A stretch of DNA of 64,000 nucleotides from Bacillota bacterium (GTDB lineage: Bacteria > Bacillota > Clostridia > Acetivibrionales > DSM-1351): positions 90,978 through 154,977 of the forward strand of contig JAEZKZ010000082.1 in the NCBI GenBank assembly GCA_023415305.1, written 5' to 3'. A program made the position numbers and the translations under genes. This document shows, one piece after another, positions 18,021 through 26,765 of this stretch. Under the pieces are notes generated by a model. It did not search any database. It was not told where the DNA came from and saw only the letters and a program-made list of their open reading frames with translations. Numbering within the stretch: the first letter of the stretch is position 1; each line of letters opens with the position of its first letter.

Positions 18021-18215
18021 AGCAGTTAGGATAATCCTATACTCACTGCATATGTGGGTATTATGCCTTACGTACTAGTTTTGTTTACCCTCTCGCCAAA
18101 AAATACACTTGCAAAAGTACAAATATTTATAGTAGAGTTAAGCTATAGATCGTTTGAACGTTATGTAGAGAATTGGCAGTATTTGGTAAAAAATCTGTAC
18201 TAATGGAGGTCTTCT

Positions 18216-19238
18216 GTGAAAAAGAACTTGTTGGATCTGGATTATATAATAAATGCCGATAACTATAGGAACATTCAGGATTCAATTGCGGATGCCACAG
18301 ATATGGCTATTATTACGGTGGATTACAAAGGTAAACCTATAACCCATCATAGCAAATGTACAAATTTATGCAGGTTTGTACGTGCTCATCCTAAATTATC
18401 CCATATATGTGAGAAGTGTGATTCCAGAGGGGGACTGGAGGCAGCAAGGTTAAATCAGCCATATATTTATTTATGTCATATGGGGATAGTAGATTTCGCC
18501 ATACCTATAGCTGTTGACGGACAATACCTTGGTGCAGTTATGGGAGGACAAGTCCGTGTTGAGGACCCTTTTGATATGGAATCCCTCGAGAAAATTACCA
18601 GTCAAAAAACTGATATACTTGAATATATTAATGAAAGTCAGCTTGAGGAGCTGTACCGAAGTCTGCCGGTAATGAAGCTTCAAAAAGTACGGGCTAATGC
18701 CGCTATGATATACAACATCTGTAATTATATCGTGGGAGAGGCAGTGTTGAAAATAAACCTGAGCGACGAGGATATTTCACAGGTGACAGGCTCTGGCGGA
18801 AACAAGTACAAAAAAGCATCTGCAAACCAGGATAGCTTAAAGGCTATGGCAAATGAGAAAAATAAAAACGGCTTATATAGTTCGCCTTCGGTGGAGCGCG
18901 AATTATTAAATAGTCGAGAAAATATTATTCTTAAACCTGCTCTTGATTACATTGAAAAATACTATACACGGAATATCAGCCTGAACAGTATGGCCAGCTT
19001 GTGTAATATCAGTACAAGTTATTTCAGTAAGCTGTTCAGAAGGACAATAGGTGATAATTTCTCAAATTACATAAACAGAATAAGGATAAAAAAAGCCAAA
19101 GAGCTTCTGGAGACTACCGATATTCCCATAACTAATATTGCGTTGGATTTGGGCTTTGAAGACAGCGGATATTTTATTAAAGTCTTTAAAAAATTTGAAG
19201 GTGTTACACCCTCAAAGTACAGAAATGATATGCTTTGA
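18216..19238 (+). CDS. AraC-family regulator with PocR sensory domain
   Basis: The N-terminal PocR domain (about residues 8-170) has its cysteine cluster in CTNLCRFVRAHPKLSHICEKCDSRGG and LCHMGIVDFAIPI. Two C-terminal AraC helix-turn-helix motifs follow (NSMASLCNISTSYFSKLFRR; PITNIALDLGFEDSGYF). PocR of Salmonella activates propanediol genes, and the domain is thought to bind small polyols or related compounds. The gene lies directly upstream of gldA-dhaKL in the same direction, so activation by glycerol or a similar ligand is likely. GGAGG precedes the start. Confidence 0.9.
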   Translation: MKKNLLDLDYIINADNYRNIQDSIADATDMAIITVDYKGKPITHHSKCTNLCRFVRAHPKLSHICEKCDSRGGLEAARLNQPYIYLCHMGIVDFAIPIAVDGQYLGAVMGGQVRVEDPFDMESLEKITSQKTDILEYINESQLEELYRSLPVMKLQKVRANAAMIYNICNYIVGEAVLKINLSDEDISQVTGSGGNKYKKASANQDSLKAMANEKNKNGLYSSPSVERELLNSRENIILKPALDYIEKYYTRNISLNSMASLCNISTSYFSKLFRRTIGDNFSNYINRIRIKKAKELLETTDIPITNIALDLGFEDSGYFIKVFKKFEGVTPSKYRNDML

Positions 19239-19246
19239 TAGAAACA

Positions 19247-19317
19247 TGCACAAAAAAACAGTGCTGAATATTACTATCATTGCACATTTTTACTATTGTT
19301 TTTTCCCTATTTTGTGC
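19247..19317. promoter_or_regulatory. repeated TGCACA sites upstream of gldA
   Basis: TGCACAAAAA (19247-19256) and TGCACATTTT (19281-19290) are direct copies; TTTTGTGC (19310-19317) is an inverted copy. They lie between the PocR/AraC gene and gldA, upstream of a possible TATAAT near 19353 that lacks a good -35 box, as expected for an activator-dependent promoter. Candidate binding sites for the adjacent AraC-type regulator. Confidence 0.4.
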
Positions 19318-19417
19318 TTTTATATTCAAGTTCCATTACCACTCCTTGATTTATAATGAAAATGTAAATAGTAACTTATTTCATTTTTATATTAAATTAA
19401 AGGAGTGGTTTATTTTT

Positions 19418-20500
19418 ATGAAAAAAGTAATGATATCACCATCCAAATATATACAGGGAGAGGATGAACTGTATAATTTAGGAACCTACGTTAAGGAATT
19501 TTCTAGCAAGGCATTACTGGTAGCCTCAAAGGTAGATCAGGAAAGAGTACAGAACTATCTCGATAAAGCCTTGGAAACTGACTCGTTTGAAATAGTATAT
19601 GGGCAGTTTGGAGAGGAATGTACCAAAAAAGAAATAGCAAGACTGCAAAAACTTGCTGAGGATAATAATTGCGGAGTGTTTATCGGTTTAGGCGGAGGGA
19701 AATCGCTGGATACTGCTAAAGCTGCTTCCTTCCTTTCCAAGAAACCTGTAGTAATTGTTCCTACCATTGCATCAACAGATGCTCCAACTAGTAAGCTCGC
19801 AATAGTTTATAATGAAAAAGGTGAATTCGAAGAATATTTCCATTTACAAAGAAATCCCGATCTTGTTCTTGTTGATACAGGAATTATCTCAAGGGCTCCT
19901 GTAAGATTTCTTGTAGCAGGTATGGGCGATGCACTTTCCACATATTTTGAGGCAAGATCCTGTATCAGATCCGGTGCCAATAACATGCCCGGAGGCAAAA
20001 GCACAAAGGCTGCATATGCTTTGGCAACACTTTGCTTTGAGACCCTGATGGAGGAATCCTTGAAGGCCAAGGCAGCTTGTGAAATGAAAGTTGTTACACC
20101 TGCACTTGAAAATATAGTTGAAGCAAATATACTGCTGAGTGGTTTAGGCTTTGAAAGCAGCGGCCTTGCGGCGGCACATGCAATTCATAACGGTCTTACT
20201 GTGCTTGAGGAAACTCATCATTATATGCACGGAGAAAAGGTGTCCTTCGGAACAGTTGTTCACCTGGTACTTGAGAATGCTCCTGAAGAGGAATTATTTG
20301 AAGTAATTAATTATTGTAAAGCAGTAGGACTGCCAACCTGTCTTAAGGATCTTGGAATTGTTCAGGTAACAGAGGAAAAAATTATGGCTGTAGCCAAAGC
20401 TGCAACTGCTGAGACTGAGACTATTCACAACATGCCTTTCCCTGTTACGGCAAAGGATGTATATGCTGCAATTATGACTGCTGACAAACTGGGTCAATAG
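19418..20500 (+). CDS. gldA: glycerol dehydrogenase
   Basis: 360 residues of the iron/zinc-type alcohol dehydrogenase group. Features are GLGGGKSLDTAKA (NAD binding), PTIASTDAPTS, GMGDALSTYFEAR with the metal Asp, and metal His in AAAHAIHNGL and HGEKVSFG. It oxidises glycerol to dihydroxyacetone with NAD. The start is ATG 19418 after AAGGAGTGG; the longer open frame from 19280 has no ribosome binding site. It leads an operon with dhaK (17 bases on) and dhaL. Confidence 0.93.
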   Translation: MKKVMISPSKYIQGEDELYNLGTYVKEFSSKALLVASKVDQERVQNYLDKALETDSFEIVYGQFGEECTKKEIARLQKLAEDNNCGVFIGLGGGKSLDTAKAASFLSKKPVVIVPTIASTDAPTSKLAIVYNEKGEFEEYFHLQRNPDLVLVDTGIISRAPVRFLVAGMGDALSTYFEARSCIRSGANNMPGGKSTKAAYALATLCFETLMEESLKAKAACEMKVVTPALENIVEANILLSGLGFESSGLAAAHAIHNGLTVLEETHHYMHGEKVSFGTVVHLVLENAPEEELFEVINYCKAVGLPTCLKDLGIVQVTEEKIMAVAKAATAETETIHNMPFPVTAKDVYAAIMTADKLGQ

Positions 20501-20517
20501 AATAGGAGTAGGGATAT

Positions 20518-21510
20518 ATGAAAAAAATTATTAACAAGGTTGAAGATGTTGTTATTGAGATGTGTGAGGGAATTGTAAAGGCACATCCCGAGCATCTTTC
20601 CTTCAGCAAAAAATATAAAATTATTAAAAGAAAACAGTTGAATAAAAGCAAGGTTACCCTTATCAGTGGAGGCGGAAGCGGACATGAACCTGCTCATGCA
20701 GGTTTTGTAGGTAAAGGTATGCTGGATGCAGCTGTGTGCGGAGATGTGTTTGCTTCTCCATCAACAATACAGGTATACAATGCTATTGTGGAAACACAGT
20801 CTGATAAGGGAACTCTTCTGATAATCAAGAACTACTCGGGTGATTGCATGAATTTTGACGCAGCGGCTGAGATGGCAGAAGACGATGATATAATTGTTGA
20901 AAGAGTATATGTGAACGACGATGTTGCAGTTAAGGATAGCTTATACACTGTTGGCAGAAGAGGAGTTGCCGGCACGGTTTTTGTCCATAAGATAGCCGGC
21001 GCCGCTGCTGAGCAGGGAATGGAGCTTCAACAGGTTAAGCAGGTTGCACAAAAGGTTATAGATAACGTCCGTTCAATTGGCTTTGCGTTGACTTCCTGTA
21101 CCGTTCCGGCAAAAGGAACACCGACCTTCAGTTTGAATGATGATGAGATAGAATTCGGTGTCGGTATCCACGGTGAACCTGGCATAGCACGTGAGAAAAT
21201 TGCTTCTGCTGCTGAGCTGGCAGAAAGAATGGTTGAATTGACAACAAAAGACCTTCCAATAGTCTCAGGCGATGAAGTGGCACTTATAATTAATGGCCTG
21301 GGAGGTACGCCATTGCAGGAATTATATCTATTTAACAATTCTGTAGCAAATGTTCTTGAAAGTAAAAACATTAAGATATACAAAACTTTTGTTGGTAATT
21401 TTATGACAGCAATAGATATGGCCGGTGCTTCCATATCACTGCTTAAACTGGATGATGAGCTTAAGAGTTATTTAGACGCTGCAAGCGATACTGCTGCCAT
21501 AAAAATTTAA
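20518..21510 (+). CDS. dhaK: dihydroxyacetone kinase, substrate-binding subunit DhaK
   Basis: 330 residues. It has the GGGSGHEPAHAG substrate loop and the His that forms a hemiaminal with dihydroxyacetone (H218, in GIHGEPG). DhaK with DhaL converts dihydroxyacetone to the phosphate. In the PTS type the phosphate comes from DhaM, which is not in this window. It lies between gldA and dhaL with tight spacing. Confidence 0.92.
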   Translation: MKKIINKVEDVVIEMCEGIVKAHPEHLSFSKKYKIIKRKQLNKSKVTLISGGGSGHEPAHAGFVGKGMLDAAVCGDVFASPSTIQVYNAIVETQSDKGTLLIIKNYSGDCMNFDAAAEMAEDDDIIVERVYVNDDVAVKDSLYTVGRRGVAGTVFVHKIAGAAAEQGMELQQVKQVAQKVIDNVRSIGFALTSCTVPAKGTPTFSLNDDEIEFGVGIHGEPGIAREKIASAAELAERMVELTTKDLPIVSGDEVALIINGLGGTPLQELYLFNNSVANVLESKNIKIYKTFVGNFMTAIDMAGASISLLKLDDELKSYLDAASDTAAIKI

Positions 21511-21533
21511 TAATGAGAGGAAGGACAAAAGAC

Positions 21534-22163
21534 ATGTTGACTACAAAAAAAATAACAGAGCTTGTTATGAATATGGCTGATATCATCATAGCAAACGAGG
21601 TTTATTTTTGTGAACTGGATTCTGTTGCAGGTGACGGAGATTTCGGAATGTCGGTTGCAAAAGGATTCAGGCAGTTGAAGCAGGATTGGAATGAAGTTCC
21701 CCAGGAAGATATAGGGGCCTTTCTTAAAGGCTGCGGAATGATAATTACCGAATACTGTGGCGGAGCGTCAGGTCCAATATGGGGTTCTGCATTCAGAAGT
21801 GCTGCAAAATATGCAGCAGACAAGACCGAACTGGATTTGACAGGCTTGGCTGCTCTTATGCAATGTGCAGTTGATGGAATTCAGAAAAGAGGCGGAGCCA
21901 AGCTGGGAGATAAAACCCTGCTGGATGCGTTGATTCCTGCTACCGAAGCCTTAAAAGTCAGCGCAGACAAAGGTGATGAAATGCTGTCTGCTATGAAGGC
22001 AGCAGCCGAGGCTGCAGTTTCAGGCGCTGAGAAAACAAAAACCATGGTGGCAACAAAAGGCAGAGCCAGTTATGTAGGCGAAAGAAGTGTAAACTATCCT
22101 GACGCAGGAGCTGTTGCTATCGGAGTAATTTTTACTGAGTTGACAAAGTACTTAAACCTGTAA
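21534..22163 (+). CDS. dhaL: dihydroxyacetone kinase, ADP-binding subunit DhaL
   Basis: 209 residues from ATG 21534 (AGGAAGG nine bases upstream; an in-frame ATG at 21513 is unlikely). The three Mg-ADP Asp residues are present as D29, D34 and D36, but the usual DGDHG reads DGDFG. GGASGPIWGSAF is the typical second loop. It would exchange phosphate on bound ADP (PTS type) or use ATP. The missing dhaM leaves the donor open. It is the last gene before a strong terminator. Confidence 0.9.
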   Translation: MLTTKKITELVMNMADIIIANEVYFCELDSVAGDGDFGMSVAKGFRQLKQDWNEVPQEDIGAFLKGCGMIITEYCGGASGPIWGSAFRSAAKYAADKTELDLTGLAALMQCAVDGIQKRGGAKLGDKTLLDALIPATEALKVSADKGDEMLSAMKAAAEAAVSGAEKTKTMVATKGRASYVGERSVNYPDAGAVAIGVIFTELTKYLNL

Positions 22164-22214
22164 AAGAATAAATTAAATAAAAACAACATAAACCCAATTT
22201 AGAAAGTATCCTGA

Positions 22215-22248
22215 CCGCATAAAATCTACGATTTTATGCGGTTTTATT
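22215..22248 (+). terminator. intrinsic terminator after dhaL
   Basis: CCGCATAAAATC, loop TAC, GATTTTATGCGG, then TTTTATT. It ends the gldA-dhaKL operon. Confidence 0.9.
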
Positions 22249-22294
22249 AATATAATGAAACAAATATTAATTAATTAAATCTTTTAAAAATATA

Positions 22295-22324
22295 TTGACA
22301 CAGCAGATGTAAATGCAATATAAT
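22295..22324 (+). promoter_or_regulatory. promoter of the sulfosugar/pentose operon
   Basis: TTGACA (22295-22300), an 18-base spacer and TATAAT (22319-22324). It drives the alcohol dehydrogenase, transketolase and downstream genes separately from gldA-dhaKL. Near-inverted sequences TTAATTAAATCTTTT (22272-22286) and AAAAGATTAATTAA (about 22394-22407) flank it and could serve a repressor. Confidence 0.75.
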
Positions 22325-22448
22325 TTATACATAAAGAGACGAAAGATGTCGAAAACTATATATTTTTTTAAATTTTTTTCATAATTCAGTTAAAAAGATT
22401 AATTAAATATAAATTACAAAAAAATCAATTTAAGGAGGGGAATAAGTT

Positions 22449-23570
22449 ATGGATAACCAGTTTGAATTTTTTATGCCTACAAAAATATGTTTTGAGGCCG
22501 GAATTTCTAAGAAAATCGACAAGTATATCAATGGAAAGAATGTTCTGATTATTTCGGATCCTTTCCTCTTTCAGTCAGGTGTGGCAAAACAAATTGGGGA
22601 CAGTATGGAAGGGAAAAATGTTGCTTATTTTAGTGAGGTGGAACCTAATCCGACATGTGAAAGTGTTGATAAGGCTGCCGGAGTTGCAAGAGCAATAAAG
22701 GCTGATTGTGTTATCGGCTTAGGCGGTGGCAGTGCCCTTGATATTTCCAAAATAGTTTCCTGCCTGGTTACAAATGAGGGCAGCATTTATGATTATTACA
22801 GCGGTGGCAGCAGAACATTGTCAAAGAGGCAGGCAACGCTGGTATGTATACCAACTACTGCCGGAACGGGCAGCGAAGTAACTAATGTAGGTGTATATAC
22901 AAATAAGAGGGCCGGCATAAAAATGCCTATGGTAAATAATGAATTCTGGCCCGACTATTCAATAATCGACTGCGAACTGACATATACCTTGCCGGCTCCA
23001 GTTACGGCTTCCACCGGTATGGACGCTTTCTGTCATGCAATAGAAGCGTACTGGAATAAAGCATCACAGCCTATTTGCGATATGCTGGCAATTGGTGCCA
23101 TGAAGCTGATTCTTGATAACATAAAAACAGCATACAGTCATCCTGAAAATAAAGAAGCAAGAGCAGCAATGATAAAGGCCAGCCTGATTGCCGGAATTGC
23201 CTTTAGTCAGACAAGAACCACCGGAATTCATGCCATTAGCTTTCCTTTGACTACTGAATTTGGAGCAAACCATGGAACAGCTTGTTCCATAACTCTTCCG
23301 GCATTCATAAAAATCAGCGGACAGCAGGCTGAAAATAAAATGAAAGCATTAATTGATTACCTGGGTTATGAAAGTTTGGAGAAATTCTCTGAAGAGATTG
23401 AAGAGCTTATGAAAAGTATGAATATGCCTGTACGCTTACATCAAATCGGAGTTAAGGAAACAGACCTGGAGCATATTACTGAAATCGGTCTCGGAGCTGC
23501 TATTATTCAATTAACTCCGGCTGTTATGAATAGCGAAACAGTATACCAATTGCTTAAGTCAATTCTATAA
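22449..23570 (+). CDS. iron-dependent alcohol dehydrogenase, candidate sulfoacetaldehyde reductase
   Basis: 373 residues, group III Fe-ADH. NAD site GLGGGSALDISK; metal ligands D192, H196, H261 and H275 align with the four of FucO. The further active-site His of the family (FucO H267 in HPLG) is Phe here (F265, FPLT). Relatives reduce or oxidise small aldehydes and alcohols, including 1,3-propanediol and, in SarD/TauF enzymes, sulfoacetaldehyde to isethionate. The transketolase, RpiB-like and isomerase neighbours favour a sulfoacetaldehyde role; that part is inference. AAGGAGGGG precedes the start. Confidence 0.85.
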   Translation: MDNQFEFFMPTKICFEAGISKKIDKYINGKNVLIISDPFLFQSGVAKQIGDSMEGKNVAYFSEVEPNPTCESVDKAAGVARAIKADCVIGLGGGSALDISKIVSCLVTNEGSIYDYYSGGSRTLSKRQATLVCIPTTAGTGSEVTNVGVYTNKRAGIKMPMVNNEFWPDYSIIDCELTYTLPAPVTASTGMDAFCHAIEAYWNKASQPICDMLAIGAMKLILDNIKTAYSHPENKEARAAMIKASLIAGIAFSQTRTTGIHAISFPLTTEFGANHGTACSITLPAFIKISGQQAENKMKALIDYLGYESLEKFSEEIEELMKSMNMPVRLHQIGVKETDLEHITEIGLGAAIIQLTPAVMNSETVYQLLKSIL

Positions 23571-23637
23571 ATTTGATACCTAGATAAAATTATGTAATAT
23601 AAAAAATGAGTTGAAAATAGGGGATTTGGAGGTAAAA

Positions 23638-24468
23638 ATGGATAACAAAATCAAAATGCTTGAAAACAGAGCGTTTGAGATACGCAGGTTAACCATACAA
23701 ACCATAGGAAAGCTTGGTGTTGGACATATAGGGGGCGCGTTGTCACTCTGTGAAGTTTTGTCAGTACTTTATTTTGATGTTTTGAATGTTAACCCGGAAG
23801 ACTCAAAAATGGAAAACAGGGACAGATTTGTATTGTCAAAGGGTCATGGCGGTCCGGCACTATATTCGGCGCTGGCTTTAAAGGGTTTTATTCCAATAGA
23901 GGAATTGGATACTCTGAACAAGCCAAACACCAACCTTCCAAGTCATTGTGACATGAAGAGAACAAATGGTATAGACATGTCAACGGGTTCACTGGGGCAA
24001 GGATTTTCAGCAGCAACCGGCATGGCGGTTTCAGCAAAGATGGATAGGAAAAGCCTTTATGTATATACCATAATTGGCGACGGAGAGAGTCAGGAAGGAC
24101 AGATATGGGAAGCAGCCATGCTGGCAGGAGGCAGAGGCCTGGATAATATTATAGCCTTTACCGACTACAATAAAATGCAGATTGACGGTCTGATTGAAGA
24201 AGTAAACGGGCTTGAACCTCTGGACAGGAAATGGGAAGCTTTTGGCTGGCATGTGCAATCAATAGACGGACATGACATAAAGCAAATTATACATGCCATT
24301 GATAATGCTAAGAAGATTAAAGGAAAACCACATATGATTATTTTAAATACCATTAAGGGTAAAGGTGGATTTTTCTGTGAAAATAGTGTTGCCTCTCACA
24401 ACATGCCTATTTCCGAAGATACCTGGAAAAAGGCTGTGGAATTACTGGATAAAAGGGAGGAGGCGTAA
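23638..24468 (+). CDS. transketolase, N-terminal (thiamine diphosphate-binding) subunit
   Basis: 276 residues from ATG 23638 (GGAGG five bases upstream). It has the thiamine diphosphate motif GDGESQEGQIWEA and SKGHGGPALYSAL; HIGGALS replaces the usual HPGGSLS. It pairs with the next gene, two bases downstream, to make a split two-carbon ketol-transferring enzyme. Split transketolases are common, but this pair sits in a sulfosugar-like cluster beside an RpiB-like isomerase and an Fe-ADH. In the sulfo-transketolase pathway such a pair cuts sulfofructose. General pentose phosphate work is the alternative. Confidence 0.88.
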   Translation: MDNKIKMLENRAFEIRRLTIQTIGKLGVGHIGGALSLCEVLSVLYFDVLNVNPEDSKMENRDRFVLSKGHGGPALYSALALKGFIPIEELDTLNKPNTNLPSHCDMKRTNGIDMSTGSLGQGFSAATGMAVSAKMDRKSLYVYTIIGDGESQEGQIWEAAMLAGGRGLDNIIAFTDYNKMQIDGLIEEVNGLEPLDRKWEAFGWHVQSIDGHDIKQIIHAIDNAKKIKGKPHMIILNTIKGKGGFFCENSVASHNMPISEDTWKKAVELLDKREEA

Positions 24469-24470
24469 TT

Positions 24471-25415
24471 ATGTTACTTGAAGATAGATGGTTAAGAGAA
24501 ACCTATGTTGACCTGCTGATAGAATATGCAAAGAAGGATAACAGGCTTGTTATAGTGGAAGCAGACCTTATGAGAGCAGCTGGAACCACACGTTTCGGGG
24601 AAGCTTTTCCCGAAAGAACGGTAAATTGCGGTGTACAGGAAGCAAATATGATAGGTGTTGCTGCAGGTATGTCAGCAATGGGGAAAATTCCTTTTACTCA
24701 CACCTTTACTCCTTTTTCCACAAGACGCGTATGTGATCAGGTTACACTATCGGTAGCTTACGCGGGTTTGAATGTAAAGATTATGGGCAGTGATCCCGGT
24801 GTGACAGCAGAGTTGAATGGCGGTACTCATATGAGTATGGAAGATGTGGCAATTATGAGGAATATACCGGGCATGATTATATACGAACCTGTAGACAGTG
24901 CTCAGCTTAAGAAGATTTTCCCGCAAATATTAGAGCATTATGGTCCGGTATATATCAGGCTGTTGAGAAGAAATGCAGTACAGATATTTGATGACAATGC
25001 CGAATTTCAGCTTGGAAAGGGTATTGTGCTAAAAGAGGGAAGAGATGTAACAATTCTCGCAAGCGGGATAATGGTGGCAGAGGCGTTGAAGGCAGCTCAG
25101 ACTTTATCAGCAAAAGGAATTGATGCTGAAATAATAAATATTCATACAATTAAGCCATTAGATGAAGAACTTGTGTTACAAAGTGCCAGAAAAACGGGAG
25201 CAGTTGTAACTGCCGAAAACCATTCCATACTGAATGGATTGGGTGGAGCAGTAGCAGAATTCCTGAGCGGAAACTATCCTGTTCCGGTACAGAGGGTTGG
25301 CGTAAAGGATTCCTTTGGAGAAGTAGGTTTTACAGAATTCTTAAAAGAAAAATACGGACTAACTGAAAAAGAAATTGATCAGGCGGCAGTAAAGGCCATT
25401 TCCATGAAAAGATAA
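24471..25415 (+). CDS. transketolase, C-terminal subunit
   Basis: 314 residues: the pyrimidine-binding domain with the catalytic Glu in CGVQEANMIGVAAGMS, then a transketolase C-terminal domain (VTILASGIMVAEALKA, IINIHTIKPLD). It completes the preceding N-terminal subunit. The ATG overlaps the ribosome binding region at the end of the previous gene (GGGAGGAGGCG), which suggests coupled translation and equal amounts. The substrate is not readable from motifs. Confidence 0.88.
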   Translation: MLLEDRWLRETYVDLLIEYAKKDNRLVIVEADLMRAAGTTRFGEAFPERTVNCGVQEANMIGVAAGMSAMGKIPFTHTFTPFSTRRVCDQVTLSVAYAGLNVKIMGSDPGVTAELNGGTHMSMEDVAIMRNIPGMIIYEPVDSAQLKKIFPQILEHYGPVYIRLLRRNAVQIFDDNAEFQLGKGIVLKEGRDVTILASGIMVAEALKAAQTLSAKGIDAEIINIHTIKPLDEELVLQSARKTGAVVTAENHSILNGLGGAVAEFLSGNYPVPVQRVGVKDSFGEVGFTEFLKEKYGLTEKEIDQAAVKAISMKR

Positions 25416-25425
25416 GGAGGTTTAT

Positions 25426-25902
25426 ATGAAAAAAATTATTATTGGCTCCGATAAATCAGGTTTCCCATTAAAGGAAGCTATAAAAGCCCATTTGACAGAG
25501 TTGGGTTATGAAGTTACCGATGGTGGCACTCTCAACGAAGAGGAACCCAAGCCATATTTTGAAGTAGCTTCGGCTGTTGCTAAAAGAGTATCTGCCGGGG
25601 AGTTTGAGAAAGCAGTTTTAATTTGTGGCACCGGTATGGGAGTATCAATAGTTGCAAATAAGTACAAGGGAGTTTATGCAGCAGTTTGTGAGAACACTTA
25701 TGCTGCTGAAAAAGCTAGAGCTATAAATGATGCCAACATTTTATGCCTGGGTGGGTGGCTAACTGCTGAGTTTGTCGGTTGTGCCATGGTTGACACCTTC
25801 CTTAGTACAGAATTTACACAGAATCTTGAAGAGTGGCGTGCTAAAAACTTAAGAAATGCAAGAGAAAAGGTTAAAGATATTGAAGCTGAAATCTATAAAT
25901 AA
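25426..25902 (+). CDS. RpiB/LacAB-family isomerase with altered phosphate site
   Basis: 158 residues. The catalytic Cys is kept (C67, ICGTGMG). The family His after GSD is Lys (K10), the His of the HND motif is Ile (I100, AINDAN), the Arg of GAR/GSR is Trp (W111), and the C-terminal GGRHxxR phosphate motif is missing (QNLEEWRAKNL instead). The enzyme should still interconvert an aldose and a ketose, but probably not a phosphorylated one. In the sulfo-transketolase pathway an RpiB relative isomerises 4-deoxy-4-sulfoerythrose. Ribose-5-phosphate isomerase is unlikely. Confidence 0.85.
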   Translation: MKKIIIGSDKSGFPLKEAIKAHLTELGYEVTDGGTLNEEEPKPYFEVASAVAKRVSAGEFEKAVLICGTGMGVSIVANKYKGVYAAVCENTYAAEKARAINDANILCLGGWLTAEFVGCAMVDTFLSTEFTQNLEEWRAKNLRNAREKVKDIEAEIYK

Positions 25903-25945
25903 AGCAATAAATAAAGCAATAAATAAAGCAATAAATAAAGCTATA
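25897..25945 (+). repeat. short tandem repeat AATAAATAAAGC
   Basis: About four copies of a 12-base unit begin at the last codons of the RpiB-like gene and run into the intergenic space. Confidence 0.8.
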
Positions 25946-26018
25946 AGTAAATCAATTTTTGAAATTGTTTAAAGAAACTTGTAAAGAAATCTAATTAGGA
26001 ATTGTGGGGGAGATTATT

Positions 26019-26699
26019 ATGAAATATTTTCTAGACAGCGCAAAACTGGATGAAATCAAGTATGCATATGAGAATTATTGTATTGATGGTGTTACAACAA
26101 ACCCGAAACATATTCAATTAAGCGGAAAACCGTTTATGCAGGTTGTTAAAGATGTAGCAGCCTGGATTAAGGAAGAAGGAATTGAGGGTATTGATAAATT
26201 TCCTGTATCCTTCGAAATAAATCCACACCATGATAAGTGGGAGGATTTATTTGAGGCAGCCAAGGAAGTAGCTGGTTATTCACCTAACTATGTTATAAAG
26301 CTCCCGTGTACCGAACAGGGCTTAATTGCAGCTAAGAAGCTTGAAAAAATGGGAATAAGAACAAATGTAACACTGGTATTTTCTCCATCACAGGCAATCC
26401 CCGTGGGAAAACTGGGCGCCAAGTTTGTTTCACCCTTTGTAGGCTGGAAGGAAAACAGCGGTGATAACTCGATAGATTATATTTCTGACATTATTGATAT
26501 ATATAGAAACTATGGTTTTGATACTGAAATAATTGTTGCAGCAGTGAGAAACGGTAAACAGATTGGTGATTTTGCCGCCCTGGGTGCAGATATTGTGACC
26601 TGCGGACTTGATGTATACAAGGCAAGCTTTGAGCATCCCTTTACTACATATGGCTTAGGTGTGTTTAGAAATGCCTGGGATGGTACTGCAAAAGAATAA
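26019..26699 (+). CDS. FSA/TAL-type transaldolase with altered phosphate-binding position
   Basis: 226 residues from ATG 26019 (GGGGGAG upstream). It is a small class I transaldolase: GVTTNP, Schiff-base Lys K94 in VIKLPCT, and VTLVFSPSQA. The residue at the conserved phosphate-contacting Arg (FSA R134, TalB R181, SPFVGR) is Trp here (W143, SPFVGWKEN). It therefore probably acts on a non-phosphorylated substrate. A sulfofructose transaldolase (giving sulfolactaldehyde) or a dihydroxyacetone-type aldolase both fit. The neighbouring SQase and isomerase favour the first. The assignment is inferred. Confidence 0.82.
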   Translation: MKYFLDSAKLDEIKYAYENYCIDGVTTNPKHIQLSGKPFMQVVKDVAAWIKEEGIEGIDKFPVSFEINPHHDKWEDLFEAAKEVAGYSPNYVIKLPCTEQGLIAAKKLEKMGIRTNVTLVFSPSQAIPVGKLGAKFVSPFVGWKENSGDNSIDYISDIIDIYRNYGFDTEIIVAAVRNGKQIGDFAALGADIVTCGLDVYKASFEHPFTTYGLGVFRNAWDGTAKE

Positions 26700-26765
26700 T
26701 TACTAAAAAACAGCTTATCATTACTAGCTGTATAAACGCTTCATGCGTAGATGGGAGATAGTTAT

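Noticed and set aside
18030..18070. ATACTCAC/GTGGGTAT inverted repeat after trhP
   Set aside because: Short stem with wobbles and no T-run, so not called as a terminator.
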